Translations under genes and position numbers: made by a program
Origin: Brevibacillus brevis
Lineage (GTDB): Bacteria > Bacillota > Bacilli > Brevibacillales > Brevibacillaceae
DNA length: 64,000 bases
Direction of reading: 5' to 3'
NCBI RefSeq assembly: GCF_022026395.1
Contig: NZ_CP041767.1
Coordinates: forward strand, 947,001-1,011,000
The notes under the pieces: generated by a model
Seen by the model: the letters and a program-made list of their open reading frames with translations, nothing else
The model's database searches: none
What the model was told of the DNA's origin: nothing
Shown: positions 23,908-33,358 of the stretch, in pieces
How the letters are laid out: each line of letters starts with the position of its first letter
Numbering within the stretch: the stretch's first letter is position 1

Positions 23908-25854
23908 TTACAGTGTCGTTTGTACAGAGTGCTTTTGCTTCCGGGCTTTGTAATACGACAGGGCAAATACGAGTGTGATCAAAATAAAGCCGGCGATATC
24001 CGTTTCAATTCCGGGGATGACCGCGAGCACGCCACCAGCAATGGCCAGGATTCGCTCCAATACGTTTAGCTTGGACATCCAGTATCCGATCAATCCTGCG
24101 CCTACTCCGATCATCCCAAGTATAGATGTCAGCATGACCCAGATTGATTCCAGCAAGGTGGTATTAATCAGCAGCAAGGCTGGCGAGATGACGAAAATAT
24201 AGGGAGCCATAAAAGCGGCGATCGATAGCCGCGTTGATTCTACGCCTGTCTGGATTGGCTTTGACTTGGCAATGCCTGAAGCAGCGAAGGCAGCAAGCGC
24301 AACTGGTGGCGTGATGTCTGCGACAATTCCGAAGTAGAAGGTAAACATGTGAGCCGCGATAGCAGGAACGCCCAATTGAATGAGCGCTGGAGCCGCGATG
24401 GTCGAAGTGATAATGTAGTTCGCCGTTGTTGGCGTTCCCATTCCCAAAATAAGCGATGCGATCATAGTAAAGAACAACGTAAGCAAAAGCTGGCCGCCAG
24501 CCAGATCAATCAGACCATTTGCCAGCTTCAACCCAATCCCTGTCAACGTAATCGTACCGACAATGATTCCGGCACACGCAGTTGCAGCGACGACGCCGAG
24601 AGCCATTCTGGCACCAGAGGCAAGCGCTGCAAAAATATCAGCAATAGACATGCGGGTTTCTTTTCGGAAGGCTCCTACGACAATCGTAGAGACGATACCG
24701 ATAATCGCTGCCCGCTCGGCGGAGATGTTCATCATCAAGGCTGTAATAATGATCACGATGGGGAGGAGCAAGTACATTTTTTTCAAAACTTCTTTTTTGT
24801 TCGGCAGTTCTTCCTTCGAGAGTCCGCGCAATCCGAGTCGCTTCGCTTCAAAGTGTGTCATAATCCAGATTCCTACGAAAAATAATATCGCTGGAAGGAT
24901 TGCTGATTTGGCGATCTCCAAGTAAGGAACGCCGATGAACTCCGCCATCAAAAAGGCAGCAGCTCCCATTACCGGAGGCATGATTTGTCCCCCGGTAGAG
25001 GATGAGGCTTCCACCGCCGCGGCAAATTCGGAGCGATAGCCGAGCCGCTTCATCATCGGGATGGTAAAGGCGCCGGAGGTAACGACATTGGCCACAGAGC
25101 TGCCGCTAATCGTCCCTTGCAGGGCGCTGGAAAAAACGGCTACCTTCGCAGGACCGCCGATTCGTCTGCCTGCAATGACTAGTGACAAATCGTTAAAATA
25201 CTCACCGACGCCTGTTTTTTCGAGAAACGCACCAAACAGTACAAACAAAAAGATAAAGGTAGAGGAAACGGCGAGTGGCGTACCAAGAATCCCCTCTAGT
25301 GTGTAGTAGCTGTGTCCGATAATCCGCTCGACATCATTGCCGCGATGCTCCAAAAAGCCGGGCATATAAGGTCCGAGGTAGGTGTATAAAAGAAAAATAG
25401 TGGCGATGAGAGCGATTGGAATTCCGACGACTCGTCGTGCAGCCTCAAGGACAAGCACGACAGCAATACCGCCGACCACCATATCCAATGTTGTATAGTT
25501 GCCTGTTCGGGTCACGAGTCCTTCGTAGTCAATGACCCAATACAATGATACGAAGACTCCAAGCAGGGCGAGAATCATGTTCACGATTCCGATTTTGTGA
25601 TTGTTCCCTTTGGATGTCCCCGCATATAACAGATAGACAAGTGCTAGCCCGAAAGCCAAGTGGATCGGGCGGTGAATCTGGGGAGGCAATGTAAAGAAAA
25701 GTGTGCTGGATAACTGGTACAGGGAGAAGAGGACAAGTAGACCAAAAGAGATCCACTTCATGGGACCCGCGAGCTGGCGTGTGGCTGATTCTTTGTCGTA
25801 TTGCGCGATCAGCTTATCCATCTCTTGCTGGTTCATATTCGATGCTGTACTCAT
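23908..25854 (-). CDS. TRAP transporter permease, 4TM/12TM fusion
   Basis: The 648-residue membrane protein fuses the small DctQ-like and large DctM-like subunits, as is usual for TAXI-type TRAP systems. An N-terminal set of helices (about 30-200) is followed by a 12-helix DctM domain with GSSVANVVTSGAFTIPMMKR and GGQIMPPVMGAAAFLMAE. It imports an organic solute using an ion gradient. The ATG follows GGAGGT. It is the last gene of the operon after the binding protein and the DUF1850 gene. Confidence 0.92.
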   Translation of the reverse strand: MSTASNMNQQEMDKLIAQYDKESATRQLAGPMKWISFGLLVLFSLYQLSSTLFFTLPPQIHRPIHLAFGLALVYLLYAGTSKGNNHKIGIVNMILALLGVFVSLYWVIDYEGLVTRTGNYTTLDMVVGGIAVVLVLEAARRVVGIPIALIATIFLLYTYLGPYMPGFLEHRGNDVERIIGHSYYTLEGILGTPLAVSSTFIFLFVLFGAFLEKTGVGEYFNDLSLVIAGRRIGGPAKVAVFSSALQGTISGSSVANVVTSGAFTIPMMKRLGYRSEFAAAVEASSSTGGQIMPPVMGAAAFLMAEFIGVPYLEIAKSAILPAILFFVGIWIMTHFEAKRLGLRGLSKEELPNKKEVLKKMYLLLPIVIIITALMMNISAERAAIIGIVSTIVVGAFRKETRMSIADIFAALASGARMALGVVAATACAGIIVGTITLTGIGLKLANGLIDLAGGQLLLTLFFTMIASLILGMGTPTTANYIITSTIAAPALIQLGVPAIAAHMFTFYFGIVADITPPVALAAFAASGIAKSKPIQTGVESTRLSIAAFMAPYIFVISPALLLINTTLLESIWVMLTSILGMIGVGAGLIGYWMSKLNVLERILAIAGGVLAVIPGIETDIAGFILITLVFALSYYKARKQKHSVQTTL

Positions 25855-26388
25855 CTAGTAACCTCCTAACTCGCTCAAAATGGATCGCTTTTCTGCCTGA
25901 ATCGTGATGGCTTCTCCCGGCTTGTCGATCAAACTCAACGGAATATCCTGTCCAGCGAAAAGCAACGTATGATTAGCCCGTACTTGCCCGATAAATAGCC
26001 GTAGGGCAGGAAAAGAACGCTGCATATTGCGAATGTGGAATCGTCCATCGGCCAGAACCAGCTCCTCGCCAGGAGCCAATTCATTTTCCATGCCGATACC
26101 GTAGTCGTGAAAGCTCATCTCTGACAAAATAATTTGATTGTCTACAATCCGGTATTGCTCCTCAATTGTGGAGCGATGAATGGAATGAGTCCAGCGGATG
26201 CCAAAGACTGCTTCATCCTGTATGTTGGCACTCCAAACTACTTGATTTGACTGTGTATCCCGAATAACCAAAGCGGGAAACAGCGGAGTGGAGATGCCTA
26301 CATAAATGACAAGGACGAGAAGTAGGAAGGAGAAAAGGCGGAACAACGTCCGCCCTCTTCCCTTTGTTACTGCCTGGATAAAAACCAT
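25855..26388 (-). CDS. DUF1850 protein of the TRAP operon
   Basis: One N-terminal membrane segment (about residues 17-38) is followed by a soluble extracytoplasmic domain of about 135 residues with FGIRWTHSIHRSTIEEQYRI, a DUF1850 hallmark. Proteins of this family are regularly found between TAXI binding proteins and TRAP permeases. Their function is not known; an accessory role in transport is an inference. It abuts both neighbours (6 bp and 0 bp). Confidence 0.8.
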   Translation of the reverse strand: MVFIQAVTKGRGRTLFRLFSFLLLVLVIYVGISTPLFPALVIRDTQSNQVVWSANIQDEAVFGIRWTHSIHRSTIEEQYRIVDNQIILSEMSFHDYGIGMENELAPGEELVLADGRFHIRNMQRSFPALRLFIGQVRANHTLLFAGQDIPLSLIDKPGEAITIQAEKRSILSELGGY

Positions 26389-26394
26389 CTGGCT

Positions 26395-27402
26395 TTACTT
26401 CACGCCTTTTTCGTCGAAGTACTTTTGGGCACCCGGGTGAACAGGGATGCTGACGCCGTTCTTCACGTTCTCCAGCTTGATTTCCTTGGCTTTGGCGTGA
26501 CCGAGCTTGTCGCTGTTCTCAAAGATTGCCTTTGTTACTTTGTACACGAGGTCGTTACTGAGATCGGAGCGAATCAAAAGCATCGATTTGACGGAGACAG
26601 TTGTCACTTCTTCTGGAACGGTTTGATACGTATTGGCAGGCACGGTTGTTTTCACGTAGTAAGGGTATTTGGCGATGATTGCATCGATTTTGTCCGCGTC
26701 TATTGGAATGATTTTAACACCAGTTGTCGCTGCCAGCTCCGTGATTGCTGCGGTAGGCGTACCAGCGGTTTGGAAGGCAGCATCTAATTGTCCGTCCTGA
26801 ATGGCTTTGGCGGAGTCAGCAAAGGAGAGGCGCTGGAGCTTGGTATCTTCAAAGGTCATCCCGTATGCTTCCAAAATTTGCTGGGCGTTCACTTCCGTAC
26901 CGCTTCCGGGAGCTCCAACAGATACGCGCTTATCTTTCAAATCGGCAACACTTTTAATATTGCTGTCAGCAGAGACCACGATTTGGATGGTCTCATCGTA
27001 GAGAGCGCCCAATGCCTGGAAGGAATCAATTTTACCGTCTTGCTGGAACATGTTCGTTCCTTTTGACGCATACTCGGCAATGTCGTTTTGTGTAAAGGCG
27101 ATGTCCGCCTTTTTATCGCGAAGGAGGCGAATGTTTTCTGCTGAAGCGCCTGTGGCTTGTGCTGTAGCAGTAATCCCAGCGTTTTTCGTAATATGGTCAG
27201 CCATGCCGCCGCCGAGTGGGAAATAAGTGCCTCCTGTACCGCCTGTTGCAATAATTAATTGGGAGGGATCGGCGCTTCCTCCTGAGTTGGAGCTGCCTCC
27301 ACCTGCACCTCCTTGTGCAGAGTTCCCGCCACCTCCACATGCTGTCATGAGCGACATGGACAGAAGCAGTGTGAGCGAGAGAAGAAAATGACGCTTATTC
27401 AA
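26395..27402 (-). CDS. TAXI-family TRAP solute-binding lipoprotein
   Basis: A lipoprotein signal (LLLSMSLMTAC, lipobox Cys near residue 22) precedes a Gly/Ser-rich linker. The TAXI domain follows with IIATGGTGGTYFPLGGGMADHI, the pattern that names the family, and VSVGAPGSGTEVNAQQILEAYG. It would be tethered outside the membrane to capture solute. Some TAXI proteins bind glutamate or glutamine; the GlnK/GlnL-like regulators next door fit this, but the ligand is unproven. The start is TTG at 27402 with AGGGGG at 7 nt. Confidence 0.92.
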   Translation of the reverse strand: MNKRHFLLSLTLLLSMSLMTACGGGGNSAQGGAGGGSSNSGGSADPSQLIIATGGTGGTYFPLGGGMADHITKNAGITATAQATGASAENIRLLRDKKADIAFTQNDIAEYASKGTNMFQQDGKIDSFQALGALYDETIQIVVSADSNIKSVADLKDKRVSVGAPGSGTEVNAQQILEAYGMTFEDTKLQRLSFADSAKAIQDGQLDAAFQTAGTPTAAITELAATTGVKIIPIDADKIDAIIAKYPYYVKTTVPANTYQTVPEEVTTVSVKSMLLIRSDLSNDLVYKVTKAIFENSDKLGHAKAKEIKLENVKNGVSIPVHPGAQKYFDEKGVK

Positions 27403-27465
27403 GATAATTCCCCCTAGTCTAAATGTTCTGTTTATATGGCTTTCTACGGCATTGTAAGGGGAGGT

Positions 27466-27501
27466 CTATAAAAAACTACAAAAATCTATAGAAAAATATA
27501 G
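27466..27501. promoter_or_regulatory. Phased direct repeats between TRAP operon and two-component system
   Basis: Three 10-bp units start at 27466, 27476 and 27486 (CTATAAAAAA, CTACAAAAAT, CTATAGAAAA). The last also forms the inverted repeat CTATA-N6-TATAG (27486-27501). Helical-turn spacing in a divergent intergenic region suggests a response-regulator binding site. B. subtilis GlnL is reported to bind T-rich direct repeats, which on the reverse strand these resemble. Confidence 0.5.
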
Positions 27502-27545
27502 TAAACTAGGAAATAAACGTTGACGAATTTTTTGAACAACTTCTT

Positions 27546-28853
27546 ATGAGGAAGTGCGGGCAACATTTTATGAGAGAAACCATTTCAATCCTGCTGCTTA
27601 TGCTCATTGCTGTCCCGATTGCCGGAGAGCTCAAATTTCACCCGTTTCAAGATGATTTCCGCATCAGTTTTGGTACAACGGCTTTTTTCTTTTTTTTATT
27701 GTGGCTGCGTCCTTCTTTTTTAGCAGGGATAGTAACGGGATTAATTGTTGTTCTATTTCGAATAGTCTTGGATTTTGTGTATGGAGATGTCTTTGCGTTT
27801 CTGCCTTCTCTTCAGATGCACTTCCCCGCATTTTGCTATTATGCTACCTTTGCTTGTCTATTCTCGCTCTTTCGCGTTAATATGCTACATCATCGACCGC
27901 TTTGGGTGGGACTGTTGGGGACAGTCGCAGAAATAGCAGCGAATCTGGTAGAGCTGTCCTTCCGTGCAGTGTCCTGGGAGGGAGTCTTTCAGTTGGAGGT
28001 CGTAGGACCGATTGCCGTCATTGCGTTGATACGCAGTTTTTTTGTACTTGGTTTTTTCAATATAATTCAGCTGCGTCAGGCGAAATGGATGGAAAAGCAA
28101 CAGCGTAATCGAAATGAGCAGATGTTGATACTCATTTCCAATTTGTACGAGGAATCTGTTCTTCTAAAAAAGACATTGCATCAGGTTGAGGAAATCACGC
28201 GCAACTGCTATGAGCTGTATCGCGAAATGAACGAGGTTGAACAAAAGAATGGGATGGGTAAACGATACGCAAAGCGGTTGCTGTCCCTTGCCGGACAAGT
28301 ACATGAAGTGAAAAAGGACAATCAACGGATATATGCAGGCCTCTCCAAGCTGATTTCTGACGAGAATGATCGAGACTACATGCCACTTGGCGAATTGATA
28401 GGGATCATTGTTCAGGGGCAACGAAAGTACGCAAGAATGTTGGAAAAGGACATTCAGTTTGAAACAAATCTGGAGGTGCCGTATCTCGCTTGCCACATTT
28501 ACACGACACTCTCACTCATCAACAATCTGGTCGGCAACAGTGTCGAAGCCATTCGTGACCGGGGGATGGTATCGATCGTGGCTACGATTGACGAGAGTCG
28601 GGAGTGGATTCATTTTCGTGTAACCGATGATGGGCCAGGCATTGTGGTGAAGGACAAGGAGCTCTTGTTCATGCCTGGATTCACGACCAAATACGACGTA
28701 TCAGGCAGACCATCCACGGGGATCGGACTTTCATACGTAAAGGAAGTGACAGACAGCCTTCAAGGAATGATTGATTTATCCGAGGACTCTTACGGACAAA
28801 CGACACAATTTTGCATTCGCCTGCCAATCGCAAGTCTGATTCAGAAAGGGTGA
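27546..28853 (+). CDS. Sensor histidine kinase, GlnK (YcbA)-like
   Basis: Six or so membrane helices occupy about residues 10-185. A coiled-coil dimerisation region follows (about 190-300) and then an HATPase domain with the N box LINNLVGNSVEAIRD, DDGPGI and TGIGLSYVKEVTDS. There is no standard HisKA H-box; kinases of the GlnK/CitA/Spo0B-like group use a different dimerisation helix. The start is uncertain: the ATG at 27546 has no SD, and the ATG at 27570 is possible. It is followed 4 bp later by its response regulator. Confidence 0.85.
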   Translation: MRKCGQHFMRETISILLLMLIAVPIAGELKFHPFQDDFRISFGTTAFFFFLLWLRPSFLAGIVTGLIVVLFRIVLDFVYGDVFAFLPSLQMHFPAFCYYATFACLFSLFRVNMLHHRPLWVGLLGTVAEIAANLVELSFRAVSWEGVFQLEVVGPIAVIALIRSFFVLGFFNIIQLRQAKWMEKQQRNRNEQMLILISNLYEESVLLKKTLHQVEEITRNCYELYREMNEVEQKNGMGKRYAKRLLSLAGQVHEVKKDNQRIYAGLSKLISDENDRDYMPLGELIGIIVQGQRKYARMLEKDIQFETNLEVPYLACHIYTTLSLINNLVGNSVEAIRDRGMVSIVATIDESREWIHFRVTDDGPGIVVKDKELLFMPGFTTKYDVSGRPSTGIGLSYVKEVTDSLQGMIDLSEDSYGQTTQFCIRLPIASLIQKG

Positions 28854-28857
28854 CCTC

Positions 28858-29796
28858 ATGCGCTACTTCATCGTGGACGATGATCCTGGGATTCGATTCA
28901 TGCTCGGTCAAATGATTGAGGATGCTGATTTGGGAGAGGTATGTGGGGAAGCTGAGGACGGCTCACAGATAGACCACGATTTTTTGAATTGGAAGCAAGT
29001 AGACATCTTGTTGATTGATCTTTTGATGCCGAATCGAGATGGCATTGAAACGGTGCGCCAACTGAGGCGTTTTACAGGCAAAATTGTCATGATCTCGCAA
29101 ATCGAAACGAAGGAGATGATCGCTGAGGCGTATGCGGCAGGGGTCGAATACTACGTGACCAAACCGGTGAATCGCCTGGAGGTCATCAGTGTCCTGCAAA
29201 AGGTACGGGAACGCATATTGCTCCAACAATCCATCGAGGGTATTCAGCGGTCGCTTTCCGTTTTGTCCGGCAGTATGAATGTGACGGCAGCTCCCTCAAA
29301 AGAAGCATCGTTTCCGGAAAAAGGCATCTTGTCTTCCGCACGGTTTCTCTTGACTGAATTGGGAATGATTAGCGAAAAAGGCAGCAAAGATTTGCTCGAC
29401 ATGATGGAGTGGCTGTATCGCTGGGAGAAGGAAAGGGATGGAGAAGTAAATCTTCCTCCTTTACGCGATATTTTTTGGGCGATTGCTGCCCGCAAGCTGG
29501 GGAAGGGAGTGAATGTCCTGATCCAAAAGGAAACGAAGGCCGCTGAGCAGCGGGTTCGCAGAGCCATTTATCAGGCATTAACCCATCTGGCTTCCCTCGG
29601 GCTGACCGATTACAGCAATCCCAAATTTGAGAGCTACGCGACCACATTCTTTGATTTTACCGAGGTGCGAAAACGCATGCTGGAGCTGGAGAAGCAGAAG
29701 GAAATGACGATCTCTTCTACTCGTATCAATACTAAAAAGTTTATTTTCGTACTCTATATGGAGTCAAAAAGGCGAATTGGTGTATTTCAGGGCTGA
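28858..29796 (+). CDS. Response regulator, GlnL (YcbB)-like
   Basis: An N-terminal receiver (DDD at 7-9, phospho-acceptor Asp in ILLIDLLMPNRDG, Lys in YYVTKPVN) is joined to a C-terminal YcbB-type DNA-binding domain of about 150 residues. That domain contains QRVRRAIYQALTHLASLGL. In B. subtilis GlnL activates glutaminase and a glutamine transporter. The divergent TRAP operon is the obvious candidate target here, which is an inference from position. Confidence 0.88.
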   Translation: MRYFIVDDDPGIRFMLGQMIEDADLGEVCGEAEDGSQIDHDFLNWKQVDILLIDLLMPNRDGIETVRQLRRFTGKIVMISQIETKEMIAEAYAAGVEYYVTKPVNRLEVISVLQKVRERILLQQSIEGIQRSLSVLSGSMNVTAAPSKEASFPEKGILSSARFLLTELGMISEKGSKDLLDMMEWLYRWEKERDGEVNLPPLRDIFWAIAARKLGKGVNVLIQKETKAAEQRVRRAIYQALTHLASLGLTDYSNPKFESYATTFFDFTEVRKRMLELEKQKEMTISSTRINTKKFIFVLYMESKRRIGVFQG

Positions 29797-29919
29797 CTTT
29801 TGGAGTGGGCATCCAAATGTGATAAGATATTTCTATTGGTCATGAGCGAAGGCTTCGATGTAAGCTGGTAAAAGCTTCGGAATGTCTTTCGTTTACCATT
29901 TGTTTTGGGAGGGAAATAA

Positions 29920-30975
29920 GTGAGCGAACTACGTAATCCATGGCAGCTACTATACCGAGTCTATCGTCATGTGCAACCTGTTCTGGAGCGGGAGTTTGCG
30001 GCCTGGTACAAAAGAGCACAGGCGATTCCCAATCCCGAGCTGAGAAAACAGGCACAAGACAGCATGAACTCCAAAAAGTTTCACTGCCAAGGGGGATGTG
30101 TTTATGCAGCACAAGTCATCCCGCATGTAGAGACAATTGTTCCGCTGATTGTCGCCTATCAAACAATCAGCGACTACTTGGATAATCTGTGTGATCGCAG
30201 CACGTCACTAGACCCGCAAGACTTCCGTCAGCTTCACGTGTCGATGCAGGATGCACTGACACCAGACGCACCCTTGCGAGACTATTATTTGTACCGCGAG
30301 GATAAGGATGACGGCGGCTTTTTGGCCGGGCTGGTTCAGACCTGTCAACAGCATGTTGCACAATTGCCAGCCTATGAAAAAGTCCAGGCGAAGATACTCG
30401 AGTTTTCTTGTTTGTATAGCGATTTGCAAGTATATAAGCACATTGCTCCCCATTTGCGCGAGGATCACTTGTTGACGTGGTGGGATCAGTATAAAGAACG
30501 CTATCACGATTTGCACTGGCAAGAATTTGCGGCTGTCACAGGCTCGACCATCGGGATATTCGCTCTTTTTTGCTTGGCGACTGATCCAGATGTAGGGGAA
30601 GAGCAAATACAAACGGTAAGTGAAGCTTACTTTCCGTGGCTGTGCGGGTTACATATTTTATTGGACTATTTAATTGACCTGGAAGAAGATAAAATGGGTG
30701 GAGATTTAAACTTCGTGAGCTATTACGATTCGGAACGGATAGCGACTGAACGCTTGAAGCTTTTCATAAAACAAGCAAAGGCAAGCGTTAAACGCTTGCC
30801 AAATCCTGCATTTCACCGTATGATCGTGGACGGGCTAGTCGCGTTTTATCTCGCGGATCGCAAGGTAAATCGGAGCCAGCCACACATTTATACTATCGCT
30901 AGACAACTACTGAAGCAGGCTAAGGGCTTGCCCTCTGTCCTGTTTTATGTGAATAGTTTGCTTGTACGGCGATAA
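29920..30975 (+). CDS. ytpB: Tetraprenyl-beta-curcumene synthase (YtpB family)
   Basis: The 351 residues match the DUF2600/YtpB family, which cyclises tetraprenyl (C35) or related diphosphate to sesquarterpenes in Bacilli. Asp-rich segments TISDYLDNLCDRS and LHILLDYLIDLEEDKMGGDLNF lie about where class I terpene synthases bind Mg-diphosphate, and HCQGGCVYA is conserved in the family as I recall it. The GTG start follows GGGAGGG. No prenyltransferase gene is adjacent. Confidence 0.87.
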   Translation: MSELRNPWQLLYRVYRHVQPVLEREFAAWYKRAQAIPNPELRKQAQDSMNSKKFHCQGGCVYAAQVIPHVETIVPLIVAYQTISDYLDNLCDRSTSLDPQDFRQLHVSMQDALTPDAPLRDYYLYREDKDDGGFLAGLVQTCQQHVAQLPAYEKVQAKILEFSCLYSDLQVYKHIAPHLREDHLLTWWDQYKERYHDLHWQEFAAVTGSTIGIFALFCLATDPDVGEEQIQTVSEAYFPWLCGLHILLDYLIDLEEDKMGGDLNFVSYYDSERIATERLKLFIKQAKASVKRLPNPAFHRMIVDGLVAFYLADRKVNRSQPHIYTIARQLLKQAKGLPSVLFYVNSLLVRR

Positions 30976-30986
30976 CGGAGAAGAGG

Positions 30987-31160
30987 TTAGCGCATATGCT
31001 TGCGCTTGTACGAAAAGCCAAATCCCATCAACGAGAAGGCAACAACGATACAGCCAAGGATACCGAGGGGGCTTTTTTCCCCAATGGCAATGCCAACTCC
31101 GATGAGACAGGCGGTTACCAAAAATGCCAAAGCCAGTGTTACCAATTGATAACGATTCAT
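30987..31160 (-). CDS. ylaF: YlaF-like small membrane protein (DUF5325)
   Basis: The 57-residue protein has two hydrophobic helices (about 6-26 and 32-50) separated by GEKSPLG and ends with a basic KRKHMR tail. The pattern GVGIAIGEKSPLGILG recalls B. subtilis YlaF (DUF5325), function unknown. The ATG at 31160 follows GATAGGAGGT. It is convergent with ytpB, with only 11 bp between stop codons. Confidence 0.7.
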   Translation of the reverse strand: MNRYQLVTLALAFLVTACLIGVGIAIGEKSPLGILGCIVVAFSLMGFGFSYKRKHMR

Positions 31161-31279
31161 CGGTCTGTAACCTCCTATCTGTCAATGTTCCCATTATACC
31201 TTATTTTCCGCGAAAAGCATCCAGGTAAAGATTTCGGAAATCCCGGTAATATATTTGTGCGAAGTGGTGGAGAACGCAG

Positions 31280-31900
31280 ATGGAAAGCATAATACAAATT
31301 AGAAAAGGGAATCGAGTGATAGAAGGTCATGTTACCTATGAAGAAGGGGACTTGATCGAAGCCGTATTTCCCGGCCCATTGGAAGTCACAGTAGGGGATC
31401 AGATCCCTTGTCTATTGACGGCTGACTATGAAACGATCAGTACGTTTGAAGCCGTGGTCGTGGCTAAAGACAAAAATCGCTTGTTTTTGTTCCACTCTCC
31501 AACAGCTGCTGAGTTTCGGGAACAGCGCAGGCGCTATCCCCGTTTCGACATGGAGGTTAAGGGCTGGATCCAGTATCCGACGCAGGAGCCAGACTCATTT
31601 TTTTCCGTCTATAGTCAAATGGTGTACTTGGTGAATTTGAGCCTGGGAGGCTTGGCATTCCGCTCAGACAAACAGATGCCTGCGGATCAGCAAATTGTCT
31701 TTTCTTTTGAATTGTATGGTCGCAATCGCCCGGATGGGGTAGTGAAAACTGACCTGGTTATCATACATGAACGAATAGAGGGTCCGAACTATTTTTATGG
31801 CTGTACGATCAAAGGAATCAATGCACGTCATTTTCACAATTTGCGCAAGTACATTTTGCATCGACAAATCGAGGAACGAAGACGAGTGAATATTGAGTAG
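31280..31900 (+). CDS. PilZ-domain c-di-GMP receptor (YpfA/DgrA-like)
   Basis: An N-terminal YcgR-like barrel (about residues 1-95) precedes a PilZ domain. The PilZ domain carries the c-di-GMP motifs RRRYPRF (about 86-92) and NLSLGG (about 121-126). The same two-domain design is found in B. subtilis YpfA/DgrA, which slows flagellar motility. The role here is inferred by homology. The ATG lies 7 nt after GGAG. It is transcribed alone and ends with a terminator. Confidence 0.88.
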   Translation: MESIIQIRKGNRVIEGHVTYEEGDLIEAVFPGPLEVTVGDQIPCLLTADYETISTFEAVVVAKDKNRLFLFHSPTAAEFREQRRRYPRFDMEVKGWIQYPTQEPDSFFSVYSQMVYLVNLSLGGLAFRSDKQMPADQQIVFSFELYGRNRPDGVVKTDLVIIHERIEGPNYFYGCTIKGINARHFHNLRKYILHRQIEERRRVNIE

Positions 31901-31911
31901 GTATTTTTGTG

Positions 31912-31944
31912 AATTGGTTCAATGGGGACCAATTTTTTTTTTTG
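31912..31944 (+). terminator. Intrinsic terminator
   Basis: AATTGGT (31912-31918) pairs with ACCAATT (31928-31934), followed by a long T run. The ~295 bp from here to the next start contain no convincing gene. Confidence 0.85.
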
Positions 31945-32239
31945 TCTTTTTTGGCTAGTGAGATTGGAGGGGCTGGAGGGGAGGGAAGAAGCGGCTTCAG
32001 TCAACCATTTGAAAAGGCATAAAAGAGGATGAAATGGCAAAAAAACTAAATAGACTTCATGACGAATGAAGCAAAAGCTCTAAAAGCTGGACATCCGCCT
32101 CAGCTTCGGCAACTGCTGGAGGGCATCCAAACCGATTTTTTACGCAGTGAAAAAGGAGCATAAGCGTGCACTAGCGAAACTTTTTCTAGCATGCTTCCTG
32201 ATTCTTATTGGACAAATCGCGCAGGGAGGAAAACGTGAG

Positions 32240-33358
32240 ATGTGGAAAAAATGGATGGTGTGTGTGCTTACCTTGATCTTGAGTATGCCGGTTGTGGCTT
32301 GCGAAGCGAATCCTGCAACAGAATCGCAGCCAGCTCAACAGACTCTTCCCTATCGGATGGAGGTATTGGCTGATCACTTGGATGTGCCTTGGGCCATAGA
32401 CATAGCCTCGGATGGTCGAATCTTTTTTACAGAGCGACCAGGAAGAGTGCGAGTAATTCAATCAGGCAAGCTACTGCCAAAGCCACTCATCTCATTCCCT
32501 GCCCCGTTCATAAGCGAGGGAGAAGGTGGGCTGTTGGGCCTTGTGCTTGATCCCGATTTTGCGAATAATCACTACTTGTACGTTTACCATACATACAGAG
32601 AGGGAGACGCCACTTTCAATCGTGTCCTGCGACTGCGGGAAGCAAACAACGCAGCACAGATTGACAAGGTGCTCCTCGACAAAATCCCGGGAAGCTCGAT
32701 CCACAACGGAGGTCGGATCAAAATCGGTCCGGATCAGCGCCTCTATATCACGACAGGCGATGCGCATGAGCCGATGCTTGCGCAAGATCGGGCAAGTCTC
32801 GCCGGAAAAATTTTGCGCGTCAATCTGGATGGAACCATTCCTGCCGACAATCCTTTTTCAGGCTCACCTGTTTACAGTTATGGACATCGCAATCCGCAAG
32901 GCATCGCATGGTATCCGGATACAGCGATACTCTATAGCTCGGAACACGGCCAGACTGCACACGATGAGATCAATCGGATCGAGCCGGGCGCCAATTACGG
33001 CTGGCCGGTCATTTCAGGTGAACAGCAAAAAGAGGGGATGAAATCCCCCCTCCTGCAAAGCGGTGATGCGACATGGGCTCCTTCTGGCATGACGTTTGTA
33101 TCCAAAGGGCTGTGGAAAGGACAACTGCTCGTAGCGAACCTCAGGGGTAAGCAGCTTCAGAAAATTAGCTTAGACGTTACTCAACCAGATACGGTGTTGG
33201 AGGCTGTTACTCTGTTCCAAGACGAGTTCGGGCGACTGCGCGATGTGGTCGAAGGAAAAGACGGCACACTCTACTTGTTGACCAACAACCGCGATGGTCG
33301 CGGAAATCCGAGGGAAGGGGACGATAAAATTATCCGACTCGTTCCGATCCAATCGTAG
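32240..33358 (+). CDS. PQQ-dependent sugar dehydrogenase-type lipoprotein
   Basis: A lipoprotein signal with lipobox VVAC (Cys near residue 21) precedes a six-bladed propeller of the glucose/sorbosone dehydrogenase (GSDH) family. Segments include DVPWAIDIASDGRIFFTERPGRVRVI, GLLGLVLDPDF, HNGGRIKIGPDQRLYITTGD, YSYGHRNPQGIAW and NYGWPVISG. Homologues oxidise aldose sugars with PQQ, and some lack activity. I start at the ATG at 32240 behind GGGAGG; a longer frame from 32147 would put a second hydrophobic segment in front. The last 29 bp overlap the convergent MFS gene. Confidence 0.85.
   Translation: MWKKWMVCVLTLILSMPVVACEANPATESQPAQQTLPYRMEVLADHLDVPWAIDIASDGRIFFTERPGRVRVIQSGKLLPKPLISFPAPFISEGEGGLLGLVLDPDFANNHYLYVYHTYREGDATFNRVLRLREANNAAQIDKVLLDKIPGSSIHNGGRIKIGPDQRLYITTGDAHEPMLAQDRASLAGKILRVNLDGTIPADNPFSGSPVYSYGHRNPQGIAWYPDTAILYSSEHGQTAHDEINRIEPGANYGWPVISGEQQKEGMKSPLLQSGDATWAPSGMTFVSKGLWKGQLLVANLRGKQLQKISLDVTQPDTVLEAVTLFQDEFGRLRDVVEGKDGTLYLLTNNRDGRGNPREGDDKIIRLVPIQS

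Noticed and set aside
32059..32163. 34-codon ORF upstream of the sugar dehydrogenase
   Set aside because: No SD, no family, and it overlaps the leader of the next gene; could be a chance frame.
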